A program made the translations under genes and the position numbers. From positions 1-56,620 of the forward strand of contig JANQEN010000221.1 of NCBI GenBank assembly GCA_028278335.1: a stretch of 56,620 nt of DNA, given 5' to 3'. Positions 16,548-26,306 of the stretch are shown here, one piece after another; the stretch's first letter is position 1; each line of letters starts with the position of its first letter. Source of the DNA: Chitinivibrionales bacterium. Lineage in GTDB: Bacteria > Fibrobacterota > Chitinivibrionia > Chitinivibrionales > JANQEN01. The notes beneath the pieces were generated by a model, which made no database searches, was not told the origin of the DNA, and saw nothing but the letters and a program-made list of their open reading frames with translations.

Positions 16548-18005
16548 TTATTCCGGTTTGGTATAGACAAGATCCATCATCTTTGCTGCACGAGCTTCAT
16601 CAAGGCGAGAAACCGGTGTTGTTTCTGGAGATTGTTGCAGAGATTCTGGGTCAGTTTCTGAAAGTTTAGCAATCTCTTTCATAGCCTCAACAAAGGCATC
16701 CAGTGTTTCTTTGCTTTCTGTCTCTGTTGGCTCAATCATGAGTGCTTCCTTGACAATAAGCGGAAAATAGACTGTGGGTGGATGAAAACCTCGGTCTATT
16801 AATGCTTTTGCAACGTCCAAAGCACGCACACCTTTTTCTGCCTGTTTCTGAGCTGATAGAACACACTCATGCATACAGGTCCTCATACAGGGAACATCAT
16901 AATGCTCTTTAAGAGAATGCAACAGATAGTTGGCATTGAGTACAGCATTCTCGCTTACTTCGGTTAATCCCTCTTTGCCTAATAATAAAATGTAAGCATA
17001 GGCTTTTAAACAGACAGAAAAGTTCCCATAAAAGGGTGCAATATAACCAATTGAGTCAGGGTATTTATAGTTCAATGCATAGGTACCATCATCACGTTTT
17101 ACAACCCGTGAAATTGGCAAAAAGGGAATCAGATGCTCTTTGACACCGACAGGACCGGCTCCTGGACCACCACCACCATGGGGTGTAGCAAAGGTTTTAT
17201 GGAGGTTTACATGGATTGCATCAAAATCAGAGTCGCCAGGTCTGAATTTACCTAATACTGCATTGAGATTTGCTCCATCATAATAGAGTTGCGCATCTAC
17301 TTTATGCACTATATCAGCGATTTTGTGGATATCAGAATTAAAAATTCCCAGTGTATTGGGATTGGTAAGCATCAAAGCAGCAGTTTTCTCGTTGACCATG
17401 CTTTTAAGTGCTTCCACATCAAGAGCACCATTTTCTGGGTTCGTTGGTACCGGTTTAACTGAATAGCCGGCAATCGCCGCACTGGAAGGATTGGTGCCAT
17501 GCGCCTCGTCGGGTATGAGAACCTCGCTCTTTTTGTTGCCCTTCTTATTATGATAGGCAGCGATGAGCATCATGGCTGTAAGTTCACCATGAGCGCCGGC
17601 CATGGGTTGTAGAGTAAACTCATCCATGCCGCAAATTTCGCTTAAAACCCGCTCTAATTTATAGCACACTGCAAGGGCGCCCTGAGTGAGCAATCCACCA
17701 TGGCGTAATTGTGGTAATAATGGATGAAGCGACGCAAAACCATCCAAGGCGGCGAGTTTCTCAGTAAATTTGGGATTATATTTCATAGTGCAAGAGCCCA
17801 AGGGATAAAAATTGGTATCTACACCGTAGTTCTTTCTTGAAAGCGCAGTAAAGTGCCTAATTACATCGACCTCAGAGAGTTCGCAGAGTTCTGCCTCATT
17901 TGAACGGCGGTATTCCTTTGGAATTGAACCGCTCACTGGAACATCACAGGCAGGGAGTCGTACACCTTGTCTATTGGGAATTGATTTTTCGTAAATTATT
18001 GACAT
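16548..18005 (-). CDS. gcvPB: Glycine dehydrogenase (decarboxylating) subunit 2
   Basis: This is the PLP-bearing C-terminal half of the split glycine decarboxylase. The cofactor lysine is Lys270 in NLHKT, followed by the glycine-rich HGGGGPGAGP loop. With GcvPA it decarboxylates glycine and transfers the aminomethyl group to the lipoyl arm of GcvH. At 485 residues it is full length. Its ATG lies inside the end of gcvPA (10-base overlap) with a GGAGGAGG site, indicating translational coupling. It is the last gene of the gcvT-H-PA-PB operon. The last 30 residues are a low-conservation Gln/Thr-rich tail. Confidence 0.96.
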   Translation of the reverse strand: MSIIYEKSIPNRQGVRLPACDVPVSGSIPKEYRRSNEAELCELSEVDVIRHFTALSRKNYGVDTNFYPLGSCTMKYNPKFTEKLAALDGFASLHPLLPQLRHGGLLTQGALAVCYKLERVLSEICGMDEFTLQPMAGAHGELTAMMLIAAYHNKKGNKKSEVLIPDEAHGTNPSSAAIAGYSVKPVPTNPENGALDVEALKSMVNEKTAALMLTNPNTLGIFNSDIHKIADIVHKVDAQLYYDGANLNAVLGKFRPGDSDFDAIHVNLHKTFATPHGGGGPGAGPVGVKEHLIPFLPISRVVKRDDGTYALNYKYPDSIGYIAPFYGNFSVCLKAYAYILLLGKEGLTEVSENAVLNANYLLHSLKEHYDVPCMRTCMHECVLSAQKQAEKGVRALDVAKALIDRGFHPPTVYFPLIVKEALMIEPTETESKETLDAFVEAMKEIAKLSETDPESLQQSPETTPVSRLDEARAAKMMDLVYTKPE

Positions 18006-19333
18006 AGAGCCTCCTCCATTGCCTCAGCAAAGTGACCGATTTCATGCTTTGTCCGCTTCTCTGTCACTGCCACTAACAGATAATTTTCCATACCTTCATA
18101 GTAACGGCCTAAGGGAAAGCCCGCTGCAAAACCTCGATCAATCATCATACCGGCAAATTCACCAGCGTCGAGCGGTAAGGAGATGGTAAACTCGTTAAAG
18201 GTCGGAGAGGATTCCATGACATCAACACCGGGAATCTCCTTTATACGTTTTTTTGCATAGGTTGCTTTATCTAAACAGAGCTGCGCTGTTTGGGTAAGCC
18301 CTTTCTTTCCTAAGAGACTCAGGTAAATATGAGCACGGAGTGCGCAGAGCGCCTGATTTGTGCATATATTAGAGGTTGCCTTTTCCCGTCGTATATGTTG
18401 TTCCCTTGCTTGAAGTGTCAGAACAAAACCCTCTCGTCCCTTATTGTCCAATGTTTTTCCAACAATGCGCCCAGGCATTTTACGAACCAACTTTTTATTG
18501 GTTGCCATAAATCCCAAATAGGGGCCACCAAAGGAGAGTGGTATTCCCAGAGATTGTCCTTCACCAGTTGCAATATCAACACCGATTTCACCCGGTGTTT
18601 TAATCAATCCCAGGGCGATAGGATAGGTGGATTGAATGACCAGTATTCCCATACTGTGACATTTTTCAACAATATCGGAATGATCATCAATGACACCAAA
18701 AAAATTGGGATTTTGTAAAACTACCGCAGAGGTCTTCTCATCCAGAGAATAGAACAGTTTCTGTCTGTCGCTCTGACCGTGAGACACACTCACTTCACAA
18801 AAATCAATTGAAAGGTTAGAGGTGTATGAATAGAGCATCTTTTTATAAATCGGATTAACACCACCATCCATAACGATTCTATTGCGTCTGTTGGTGCTTA
18901 TAGCCATTTGACAGGCTTCATAAAGAGCGGTCCCACCATCGTATAGAGAGGCATTGGAAACCTCCATATCAGCAAGCCTGGCTATATCAGTTTGATACTC
19001 ATAAATTGCTTGAAGGGTTCCTTGAGACAGTTCAGGCTGATAGGGTGTATAAGCTGTATAAAATTCACTCCGTGAAATGAGTGCATCAATGGCCGACGGT
19101 ATGAAATGGTCGTAAAACCCCCCACCAATAAAATTAGTTAGGTGAGAATAATTTTGCGATGCCATGTTTTGTATAAGGGTACACACCTCGAATTCAGATT
19201 TTCCTGCTGGAATGTCAAAGGATTTTGGCTTAAGCGAGTTTGGTATATCATTAAATAATTCATCAATCGAGGATGCATTACACGTTTTAAGCATCTCTCT
19301 TTGTTGCTGTTCAGTATTGGCAATGTATCCCAT
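17996..19333 (-). CDS. gcvPA: Glycine dehydrogenase (decarboxylating) subunit 1
   Basis: This is the 445-residue N-terminal-type subunit of the two-chain P protein; it is PLP-fold but lacks the cofactor lysine, which is on GcvPB. Conserved stretches include TPYQPELSQG, EVSNASLYDG and the ARQ-like LQAREQHIRREKATSNICTNQ near residue 310. It forms the alpha2beta2 P protein of the glycine cleavage system. Its start codon overlaps the gcvH stop (TAATG), and its end overlaps gcvPB. The split form is usual in Firmicutes, Thermotoga and FCB-group bacteria. Confidence 0.96.
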   Translation of the reverse strand: MGYIANTEQQQREMLKTCNASSIDELFNDIPNSLKPKSFDIPAGKSEFEVCTLIQNMASQNYSHLTNFIGGGFYDHFIPSAIDALISRSEFYTAYTPYQPELSQGTLQAIYEYQTDIARLADMEVSNASLYDGGTALYEACQMAISTNRRNRIVMDGGVNPIYKKMLYSYTSNLSIDFCEVSVSHGQSDRQKLFYSLDEKTSAVVLQNPNFFGVIDDHSDIVEKCHSMGILVIQSTYPIALGLIKTPGEIGVDIATGEGQSLGIPLSFGGPYLGFMATNKKLVRKMPGRIVGKTLDNKGREGFVLTLQAREQHIRREKATSNICTNQALCALRAHIYLSLLGKKGLTQTAQLCLDKATYAKKRIKEIPGVDVMESSPTFNEFTISLPLDAGEFAGMMIDRGFAAGFPLGRYYEGMENYLLVAVTEKRTKHEIGHFAEAMEEALCQ

Positions 19334-19713
19334 TAGTTGTTTTCCAGGAAAGAGGAATAACCTGCAGCGTCTAGTAAGGTCTCCAACTCTGCTGCATCAA
19401 AACCTTTGATCTTGAACATCCATCCCTCATCATAGGGTGATTGGTTGATCAATTCTGGGGTTGCGTCCAATTCAGAATTGACTTCTGCAATGGTGCCAGA
19501 TAGCGGTGCATAGATATCACTTGCAGCTTTTACTGACTCGATAACACAGCAATCACTCCCTTTGGTCACCTCAGCACCGACCTCAGGTAGTTCTACAAAG
19601 GTGATATCACCTAAAGACTCTTGTGCATGATCACTAATTCCAACAACAACAACATCACCATCAACTTTAATCCATTCGTGACTCTCAGCATATTTACGAT
19701 CATCGGGGGTCAT
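19333..19713 (-). CDS. gcvH: Glycine cleavage system H protein
   Basis: This 126-residue lipoyl-carrier protein holds its lipoylation site at Lys62 within ESVKAASD. It shuttles the aminomethyl group from P protein to GcvT and then is reoxidised by the L protein (lipoamide dehydrogenase, not in this window). Strand-turn-strand sandwich segments and the DEGWMFKI C-terminal motif are present. It is 55 bases after gcvT and overlaps gcvPA by one base. Confidence 0.97.
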   Translation of the reverse strand: MTPDDRKYAESHEWIKVDGDVVVVGISDHAQESLGDITFVELPEVGAEVTKGSDCCVIESVKAASDIYAPLSGTIAEVNSELDATPELINQSPYDEGWMFKIKGFDAAELETLLDAAGYSSFLENN

Positions 19714-19768
19714 CTCATACTCCTTACTTAATATTTAGACGTAGACTAAGGGTTCTCTATAAACAATT

Positions 19769-20878
19769 TTATAAAAATTTTGCAATAGCTTTTCTACAGG
19801 TACTTTCTTGGTAAAAGGGCATCTCTGCGATTTCACCGTGCAACTGCTGCTTGCCATTATCAACAAGCAATGGGGTGCCTAATTCAGCATACTTCGTGGC
19901 AACATATCCCATAGCAATTGCCTTTTCCAAACAGGGTGAGAAGCTGCCGCTTGTGATAATGCCTATTTTCTCCCCAGAACTGCTGCGAAGAATATCCCCA
20001 TGTCGTGCAGCCCTTCGACCTTCCATTGTAATTCCGACTAGAGACTCTGTTAACCTAGTTGGATCTAAAACAACGGAAGAGCCAATAAACTCCTTGTCAG
20101 GTGAAATTGAGCGGGTGTAGCCCGTTTCTGCAGGATTTCTATTCGAATCCAATTCATGACCATAGAGTGGAAAGCCCATCTCCAGGCGCAAGGTGTCTCG
20201 TGCGCCAAGACCTGCCGGTAATGCACCAAGCTCAGTACAGGCATGCCAAAACTCAGCGGCAATTGTATTATTACAGTAAATTTCTAAACCGATTTCGCCG
20301 GTGTATCCAGTCCTACTCGAAATAAGAGAAACACCCTTAAAACTATTTTGCTTGAAAGTATAGAACTTAAGGTCATCTATTGGATCATCCAAGAGTTTTG
20401 CTAACAACTTAGGGGCTTTTGGTCCCTGTACATCAATCTTTGCAGTTTCATCGGAAAGATCCTCAAGTGATGTTTCCTTTGAGATTTGTTCTTGGATCCA
20501 TTGGAAATCTTCTTTCCTTGTACCAGCATTGACCACCATGTAAAAATGGTCGTCTCCGATTCTGTAAAGGATTTGGTCGTCAATAACCCCACCATTTTTA
20601 TTACAGATAAAGCCATAACGACATTGACCATGTTTCATTGAGGTAACCGGACAGGAAAGTATTCTTTCAAGATCAGAAAGGGCACTTTTTCCGGTGATGC
20701 GAAACTCTCCCATATGACAGGTATCAAAAATACCAACAGACTCTCTGGTTGCCCTATGTTCCGCTATTATACTCGTGTATTGCAATGGCATAGTATAACC
20801 GCCAAAGGGCATCATACGGGCATTAAGAGAAGAGTGAATATCAAATAAAACAGTCTTTATTGCCATTTGTGCTTCCAT
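19769..20878 (-). CDS. gcvT: Aminomethyltransferase, glycine cleavage T protein
   Basis: This 369-residue folate-dependent T protein transfers the one-carbon unit from aminomethyl-GcvH to tetrahydrofolate and releases ammonia. Family stretches include FDTCHMGEF near residue 50, SRTGYTGEIGLEIYC near 190 and ARDTLRLEMGFPLYGHEL near 225. The ATG at 20878 has GAGGGG upstream; a second in-frame ATG four codons later is also possible. It is the first gene of the gcv operon. I looked for a glycine riboswitch in the 300 bases upstream and saw none. Confidence 0.96.
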   Translation of the reverse strand: MEAQMAIKTVLFDIHSSLNARMMPFGGYTMPLQYTSIIAEHRATRESVGIFDTCHMGEFRITGKSALSDLERILSCPVTSMKHGQCRYGFICNKNGGVIDDQILYRIGDDHFYMVVNAGTRKEDFQWIQEQISKETSLEDLSDETAKIDVQGPKAPKLLAKLLDDPIDDLKFYTFKQNSFKGVSLISSRTGYTGEIGLEIYCNNTIAAEFWHACTELGALPAGLGARDTLRLEMGFPLYGHELDSNRNPAETGYTRSISPDKEFIGSSVVLDPTRLTESLVGITMEGRRAARHGDILRSSSGEKIGIITSGSFSPCLEKAIAMGYVATKYAELGTPLLVDNGKQQLHGEIAEMPFYQESTCRKAIAKFL

Positions 20879-21178
20879 CTCTACCCCTCTGTTTTATTGG
20901 CTATTTCAGCAATAATTTGTTCCTGATATATCAGAGTATCAATATAACAAAAGCGCGCATATCTGTAAAGCAATCTACACCAAAAACATAGAAAAAAATG
21001 TTTAACATATACCAGCAAATAAGATGCTTAATTGAGTGATTTTTGTTGTTTGTTTTTTTGCTTGAACGTTTCATATTTCAGAAAGGTTGTATTACCGTGC
21101 AATAATAAATATTTTCTAATATCAAAATTGATTCAAACTATGGATACATGTGGATCGCTTTCATGAAGGAGGAGAACG
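20879..21178. promoter_or_regulatory. Divergent intergenic region between gcvT and the coiled-coil protein
   Basis: The 300-base gap holds the promoters of both divergent genes. A perfect 12-bp palindrome, CTGATATATCAG (20923-20934), lies 45 bases upstream of gcvT and could be an operator. No conserved riboswitch core was recognised. Confidence 0.35.
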
Positions 21179-21817
21179 ATGAAACAATTGATCATGTTAC
21201 TTCTGGGTGCAATGGTACTTTTCACCTCAACAGCATCAAGTCAAGATTATCTTGACTTAAAGAGACGAATTGAGATGTTAGAGCGAAAGGTTGTTGATTT
21301 AGAAAGACGACTTGATATTGCGCTTAATCCCGCCAAGTACAACAACACTCCCACGGTTACAAAAAGTGCACCGAAAAAAGAGGTCTCTGTTCAAAAAGTC
21401 AATAAAAAATATACTGTGAAGGGTTCACAGGAGCGCTATTTATCTTCCAATCCAATCAGTGCTAAACTTTTTCAAAAGAGTTTAAAAATGTCCGGTGGGG
21501 GAGACGTCGATGACTATATTACTGTACTCCTCACCTTTAAAAACAACGACATGCGCCCTATATCAGCCTTTAAAGGAGAAATAACCTTTAAAAATGCCTT
21601 TGGTGATAGCTTGTTAAGTTTTAATGCTGATATTACAAAGTACCTGGCACCCTCTAAAGGAAGCTCCTGGTATGGCGGGATAGTTTACAATGCGGCAGAT
21701 CAATCACAGCGTAAGCTTTTAGATATGAAAATTCATGATATAACCACAACACTACGCCTCAAAGAGATTGTCTATGGTGATGGCAATCGAAAAAGTGTAG
21801 ACGATGGTGATTGGTAG
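21179..21817 (+). CDS. Exported coiled-coil protein of unknown function
   Basis: A signal peptide (to about residue 22) is followed by a short coiled coil of heptads (LKRRIEMLERKVVDLERRLDIAL), a Lys/Thr-rich linker, and a beta-rich domain from about residue 80. The latter includes ITVLLTFKNND and FKGEITFKNAFGDSLLSF, which resembles Ig-like domains built to hold metal centres or bind other envelope proteins. AGGAGGAG precedes the ATG. No close family is recognised. The gene is monocistronic and divergent from gcvT. Confidence 0.6.
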   Translation: MKQLIMLLLGAMVLFTSTASSQDYLDLKRRIEMLERKVVDLERRLDIALNPAKYNNTPTVTKSAPKKEVSVQKVNKKYTVKGSQERYLSSNPISAKLFQKSLKMSGGGDVDDYITVLLTFKNNDMRPISAFKGEITFKNAFGDSLLSFNADITKYLAPSKGSSWYGGIVYNAADQSQRKLLDMKIHDITTTLRLKEIVYGDGNRKSVDDGDW

Positions 21818-21931
21818 TCAAAAAAATTTCTTACGTTCTCTGTGGAATTAATAGATTAACAACTTTAATTACAAATGTAAAATAGGTATAATTTAAGGTA
21901 ACCTAAAGCTGTTTTCTCTTGGTTCACTTTA

Positions 21932-24229
21932 ATGTGGCGATACAATTCCATGAAGGATAGCAAGTCTAAATCGAAATATTCAAACTCCTTTAACGAGTCA
22001 GATCCAAAGGTACTCTTTGAGCAACCTGTTTTAGCATCGGTTTTAGAAAACACCGGTATTTTGCTGGCACTGCTTCGACTTGATACTACATTGCTATCGG
22101 TAAATGGCGCTGTAGAATCACTTTTACAGTATGAACCGGGAGAATTAATTGGCAAAAAGATCATTAGCCTTGTTCATAGGGATGATAAAAAAAAGGCCCT
22201 CAAACAATTGGCCTTTTACACAAAAGAGTTTGTCCAAGTTACGCTAAGCAACTTTTTGTCAGGCCAAAATGCACCTGTATCTGAAGGTTTTGAATACCGG
22301 ATGCAGCAAAAAAATGGCGAATGGCGTTGGTTTGAAACAATTGGAGCCATAGTAGATGGAAAAATTTTCACGGTAACCAGGGACGTCACCGAGAGAAAAG
22401 ATGCGGCATTGGCATTGGAAAAATCTAATACATTCAACCAATTACGTGCTGATGTGTGGAAAATTGCTGCAAATATGGCTATTGAAGAAGACGAACTCAT
22501 TCAGCAATTACTCAATACCATTGGTCCAGCATTTCAAGTAAGCAGAGCCTGTTATAATCGATTTACTGGAGATCCCTTTGAGAGTGATTTGGTCTGTGTT
22601 TCTGAATGGCACAACAGAGGCGTTAAGGAAACATTAGGGTATAAACTACCAGCTATATTAGTAAAACATTTTTTAAAAAATGACTTCTTTCAACTAACGC
22701 CAAAAACTGCGCTAAACTTTGTTCCTCCGCAATTGCAGCTCATTGTGAAACCAATCATTCATGCGTTGGTTAAAGCACAAAACCTTGAATCTGTCACCAT
22801 TTTTCCTCATTATGTAAATCAAAAGGTTGTTGGAATTTTAACCTTTGATATTTGCCCTGAACAAAAAAATAAACCTGACTGGTCAGATGGTGAATTTGAG
22901 CTTATCAAGGAAATCATTTCAATCATTTCTGCACGTATTTCCCATAAGAATGATCAAAAAGAGTTAGATCGCTATAAAAAAGACCTGGAAGTGTTGGTTT
23001 TTAAGAGAACCGATGAGCTGATCTCAACCAACAATCAACTACAACGAGAAATAGCTGAGCACAAACGCACAGAGGATGCACTTCATCGGGCAGAGAAAAT
23101 GGAGGCGTTGGGCCTTTTGGCTGGTGGTGTGGCTCATGATTTAAACAACATCTTAGCCGGCATTGTAACCTGTCCAGACCTCTTATTGCTAGAACTACCC
23201 CCTGATAGCCCCATGCGAGAGATTGTTGATGCAATTAAGTTATCAGGCACGAAAGCTTCTGCCATAGTACAGGATCTTCTTTTGCTTTCAAAGTCCAATA
23301 ATGCCGGCTCAGAAGTACTCAATCTTAATACTGTTGTCAGTGATTATATGAAAAGCTTGGAATACAAAAAAATCCGTGAGCAACATCCTCAAATATCCAT
23401 AGTATTGAATCTTGAGGAACAGCTACTCAATACACTTGGTTCTCCCTTACACCTATTTAAAGTGGTCATGAATTTGGTGGGTAATGCTGCTGATGCCACA
23501 CCCAGCAATGGAACCATAACGATTACCACAACAATGGATGCTTTACAAAAAGATAAGAAAGGCTACGAGATTATCCCTCCTGGCACCTATGTGATTCTTG
23601 AAATATCAGATACAGGCAAGGGGATTTCTGGACCAGACCTTCAAAGAATATTCGAACCCTTTTATACGAAAAAAATTATGGGTCGATCAGGCACGGGGCT
23701 GGGATTGTCAATAGTTTGGCGGTCAATAAAGGATCATAATGGATTCATCGATATTTATAGCAAGGAAAATTCCGGTACTCGATTTACACTTTATTTCCCA
23801 ACCACCACCGAAAAAATTGAAAAGAAGGAGACTTTGGATATCTCCATTAGTGAGCTCAAGGGGAATCAAGAAACAATTGCTATTTTGGATGATTTTCAGG
23901 AACAGCTCGACATTATTGAGAAAATCCTCACTGCTTTGAACTATAGGGTCAAAACGTTTTCTATACAAGATGATTTGATTGCCTATATACAGGATAATGA
24001 GGTTGATCTGTTAATACTGGATATGATTTTGGGAAATGAGGGCAATGGGCTAGACACCTTCAAAAGGATATTGGAATTAAAACCCAATCAGAAAACTATA
24101 ATCTCCAGTGGCTATTCAAAAACAGAAGAAGTTAAAGAAGCACAAAACCTAGGGGCCGGCAAGTTTATAGGTAAACCCTTTACCATTGAAGAGATCGGAT
24201 TAGCAGTTAAGGAAGAGTTATCTAAGTAA
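21932..24229 (+). CDS. Soluble PAS-GAF hybrid histidine kinase with receiver domain
   Basis: Domains in order: PAS (about 30-155, ending VTRDVTERK), GAF-like (about 165-340), a coiled linker, HisKA with phospho-acceptor His402 in GGVAHDLNN, HATPase with N box NLVGNAAD (514-521), G1 DTGKGI and G2 GTGLGLS, then a receiver domain with acceptor Asp697 (LLILDMIL). No transmembrane helix, so it senses a cytoplasmic signal. The receiver lacks one of the usual acidic pair (ILDD is present at 651-654, and a conserved Lys sits in GKPF near 748). No cognate output regulator is adjacent. Start is uncertain between the ATG at 21932 and 21950. Confidence 0.9.
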   Translation: MWRYNSMKDSKSKSKYSNSFNESDPKVLFEQPVLASVLENTGILLALLRLDTTLLSVNGAVESLLQYEPGELIGKKIISLVHRDDKKKALKQLAFYTKEFVQVTLSNFLSGQNAPVSEGFEYRMQQKNGEWRWFETIGAIVDGKIFTVTRDVTERKDAALALEKSNTFNQLRADVWKIAANMAIEEDELIQQLLNTIGPAFQVSRACYNRFTGDPFESDLVCVSEWHNRGVKETLGYKLPAILVKHFLKNDFFQLTPKTALNFVPPQLQLIVKPIIHALVKAQNLESVTIFPHYVNQKVVGILTFDICPEQKNKPDWSDGEFELIKEIISIISARISHKNDQKELDRYKKDLEVLVFKRTDELISTNNQLQREIAEHKRTEDALHRAEKMEALGLLAGGVAHDLNNILAGIVTCPDLLLLELPPDSPMREIVDAIKLSGTKASAIVQDLLLLSKSNNAGSEVLNLNTVVSDYMKSLEYKKIREQHPQISIVLNLEEQLLNTLGSPLHLFKVVMNLVGNAADATPSNGTITITTTMDALQKDKKGYEIIPPGTYVILEISDTGKGISGPDLQRIFEPFYTKKIMGRSGTGLGLSIVWRSIKDHNGFIDIYSKENSGTRFTLYFPTTTEKIEKKETLDISISELKGNQETIAILDDFQEQLDIIEKILTALNYRVKTFSIQDDLIAYIQDNEVDLLILDMILGNEGNGLDTFKRILELKPNQKTIISSGYSKTEEVKEAQNLGAGKFIGKPFTIEEIGLAVKEELSK

Positions 24230-24399
24230 TTCCTAAAATGATCGATTTTGAATTGAAATATGAAAATATCCAAAATTATTTCTAATGTTTTGAGACTTAG
24301 AGAGTTAACCGATTAATTTGCTTGGGGTAATTTCATTACAAACAAATACGTTATTTAATTAAATAACATAATCTTATAAGTAAAACTTAATAGGACACA

Positions 24400-25698
24400 T
24401 TATTTTGTATATTTTGATAGATCAAAAATACCAAGTAGGGATGTTTTATCAATAATTGCTTGTCTATCATTAAAGGTCCAGGCAATGATTGACTCTATTG
24501 GATTTTGAGGAGCAATAATAATTGACGTTCCCTTAAAAAATGAAATATCCTTTGCTGATTGTCCTTGATATTCTAAACCAAAGGTTTTTTTGATGAAAGA
24601 TAGGGCAATGGATCGAGTATCTTTACCATAATAGGTACAATGGGGTTGATTACTCTTTGATAAGACTATGGGATTTTCTATTGAAAGTTGAATAGTGGAT
24701 AGTTCACATGTTTCTTGCGTTGTTACTACTGTGTCGCTACGATAAACAGTTTGTTTAAAAATTTGTATAGCTGCACACCAAATAATTTTATTGCCAGGTG
24801 AAACATCAAATGAGTATACGCTCTTTAACCCTATGATATTTGGCCTAATTATAGATTCAACTTCAAGTAGTTTACCATCGTTTAACTTCTTCTTCTCTAC
24901 AAAGAATTGCATACCTACTTTTGATTCATTTTTTAATAATGAAAAGGGTTGAGAAAGGTTGGTGTGGTCAAGAGGAATGATGGCATTGGTATCTTCTTTG
25001 GGGAGAGAAATAAAGGAAAACCTAGACAATTGTTTATAAACTTTTGGCTTAAAGGTTAATTGATCAATGGTCTCCTTTTTTTCCCATGGAGGAGTGGCAT
25101 CTTTGACCCCTTCAGTCTTTTGTGCTAAAAGCCAGGCACTCAATAGATAGCCAATCACCACCACCACTTCTTGATCAGAGCTGGTGTAGAGGGATTTTCT
25201 CATTTTAATGAAGTAATGGTGAGCAGCCTGTTTTGCATACCCTTCAAAGGAGTTTGGGCAAATATCTACATGCATGCACGCTTCAATGACAAAGCAGCAC
25301 ATGGCGAAGCATAGGGCATTATTTGATTCAAATAAAGTGCATTGCTGTTTAGAAATCCCTTTGCATAGGAGCGACATAAGTTGTCGACCAGTGTTCTGAG
25401 TTTGTGCATTTTCATTATCTTCTTGACTACTGCCTAAAAGAGAATCTGCAATAAACCGATGAACGTCGTAAAAAGCTGCTGCAAATATATTGTTTGGTTC
25501 TAACAACAGATTTGGAGAAGCGTATTTCTGATGAGATGATGGCTCAATGAGGTCAACAAGGAAATGTCCAACAGTCTTCAAGGAGGTTTTGTTTGGAACA
25601 GAAAAATCCTGAAAAAAATCTATAGGTAGCTGTTTTATAGATTGATGATACTTTTCGCAAAGAGATTGAGCGAAAAAACGATATGCACTGGAGTCCAT
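24400..25698 (-). CDS. Hypothetical cytoplasmic protein, 432 residues
   Basis: I do not recognise this family. It has no signal peptide. The first 200 residues are helical and Cys-rich, with hydrophobic helices around 125-145 and 185-200, and the second half alternates strands with many Thr/Ser/Ile. It shares the minus strand with the DJ-1 gene (53 bases away) and is probably in the same operon. The start codon is inside a perfect 7-bp hairpin and there is no ribosome site, so expression may be controlled at translation. Codon use looks like its neighbours. Confidence 0.5.
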   Translation of the reverse strand: MDSSAYRFFAQSLCEKYHQSIKQLPIDFFQDFSVPNKTSLKTVGHFLVDLIEPSSHQKYASPNLLLEPNNIFAAAFYDVHRFIADSLLGSSQEDNENAQTQNTGRQLMSLLCKGISKQQCTLFESNNALCFAMCCFVIEACMHVDICPNSFEGYAKQAAHHYFIKMRKSLYTSSDQEVVVVIGYLLSAWLLAQKTEGVKDATPPWEKKETIDQLTFKPKVYKQLSRFSFISLPKEDTNAIIPLDHTNLSQPFSLLKNESKVGMQFFVEKKKLNDGKLLEVESIIRPNIIGLKSVYSFDVSPGNKIIWCAAIQIFKQTVYRSDTVVTTQETCELSTIQLSIENPIVLSKSNQPHCTYYGKDTRSIALSFIKKTFGLEYQGQSAKDISFFKGTSIIIAPQNPIESIIAWTFNDRQAIIDKTSLLGIFDLSKYTK

Positions 25699-25713
25699 AT
25701 TATGCGATAATAT
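25697..25713. promoter_or_regulatory. Hairpin masking the start codon of the 432-residue protein
   Basis: ATATTAT (25697-25703) and ATAATAT (25707-25713) form a perfect 7-bp stem with a GCG loop, covering the start codon at 25696-25698 and the position where a ribosome site would sit. Confidence 0.4.
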
Positions 25714-25751
25714 ATGTAGCTAGAAATGTGAGAATAGGGGAGTAGAAGAGA

Positions 25752-26306
25752 CTACCACTCTCCCTGAAATAAAATTGCCTGAGCAATTTTTTGTGCTGAA
25801 TCTCGACCAAGTAGTTTTTCAATTAACGTTAAGGCAAAAGGGATTGCTGTTCCAATTCCTTTGCTGGTGATAATATTTCCGTCTACAACAACATTCTGAT
25901 CAACATAGTTTCCCTTTGAGATGTTTTCCGCTGTTGAGGGATAGCAGGTAAAGTTTTTATTATCTAACAAGCCGGCCTTGTCTAAAACAAGCGGGGCTGC
26001 ACAAATTGCAGCACAAATCAATCCCTTTTCATATGATTTTTGCAATGTTGTTAGAACCAAGTCCGATTCAGCTAAATAATTCGTTCCAGGCATGCCACCG
26101 GGAAGTATAATTGCATCAAAAGTGTCAGAGAGGGCATTAAGAGAGATCTCAGCTCGGTACAATATATTATGAGCGCCTCGGACATCAAGCCCGTTAACAC
26201 TTGCAGTAGTAACGTGAATTCCTGCTCTACGTAGAAGGTCAATCTGTGTTACTGCTTCTATCTCTTCATGGCCATTGGCCAGTATTATTAGGACTTTTTT
26301 TGTCAT
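25752..26306 (-). CDS. DJ-1/PfpI superfamily protein (YajL-like)
   Basis: The 184-residue alpha/beta protein has the DJ-1 nucleophile elbow ICAAP with Cys102 and Glu15 (HEEIE) as its usual partner. The family is grouped with class I glutamine amidotransferase-like folds; members act as protein or small-molecule deglycases, glyoxalase III or chaperones, and the Cys oxidises readily under stress. The ATG at 26306 has AAGGAG upstream at a rather long spacing. It precedes the unknown 432-residue gene on the same strand. Confidence 0.9.
   Translation of the reverse strand: MTKKVLIILANGHEEIEAVTQIDLLRRAGIHVTTASVNGLDVRGAHNILYRAEISLNALSDTFDAIILPGGMPGTNYLAESDLVLTTLQKSYEKGLICAAICAAPLVLDKAGLLDNKNFTCYPSTAENISKGNYVDQNVVVDGNIITSKGIGTAIPFALTLIEKLLGRDSAQKIAQAILFQGEW

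Noticed and set aside
20879..21178. Glycine riboswitch before gcvT
   Set aside because: None of the conserved core blocks of the glycine riboswitch could be found on the minus strand.
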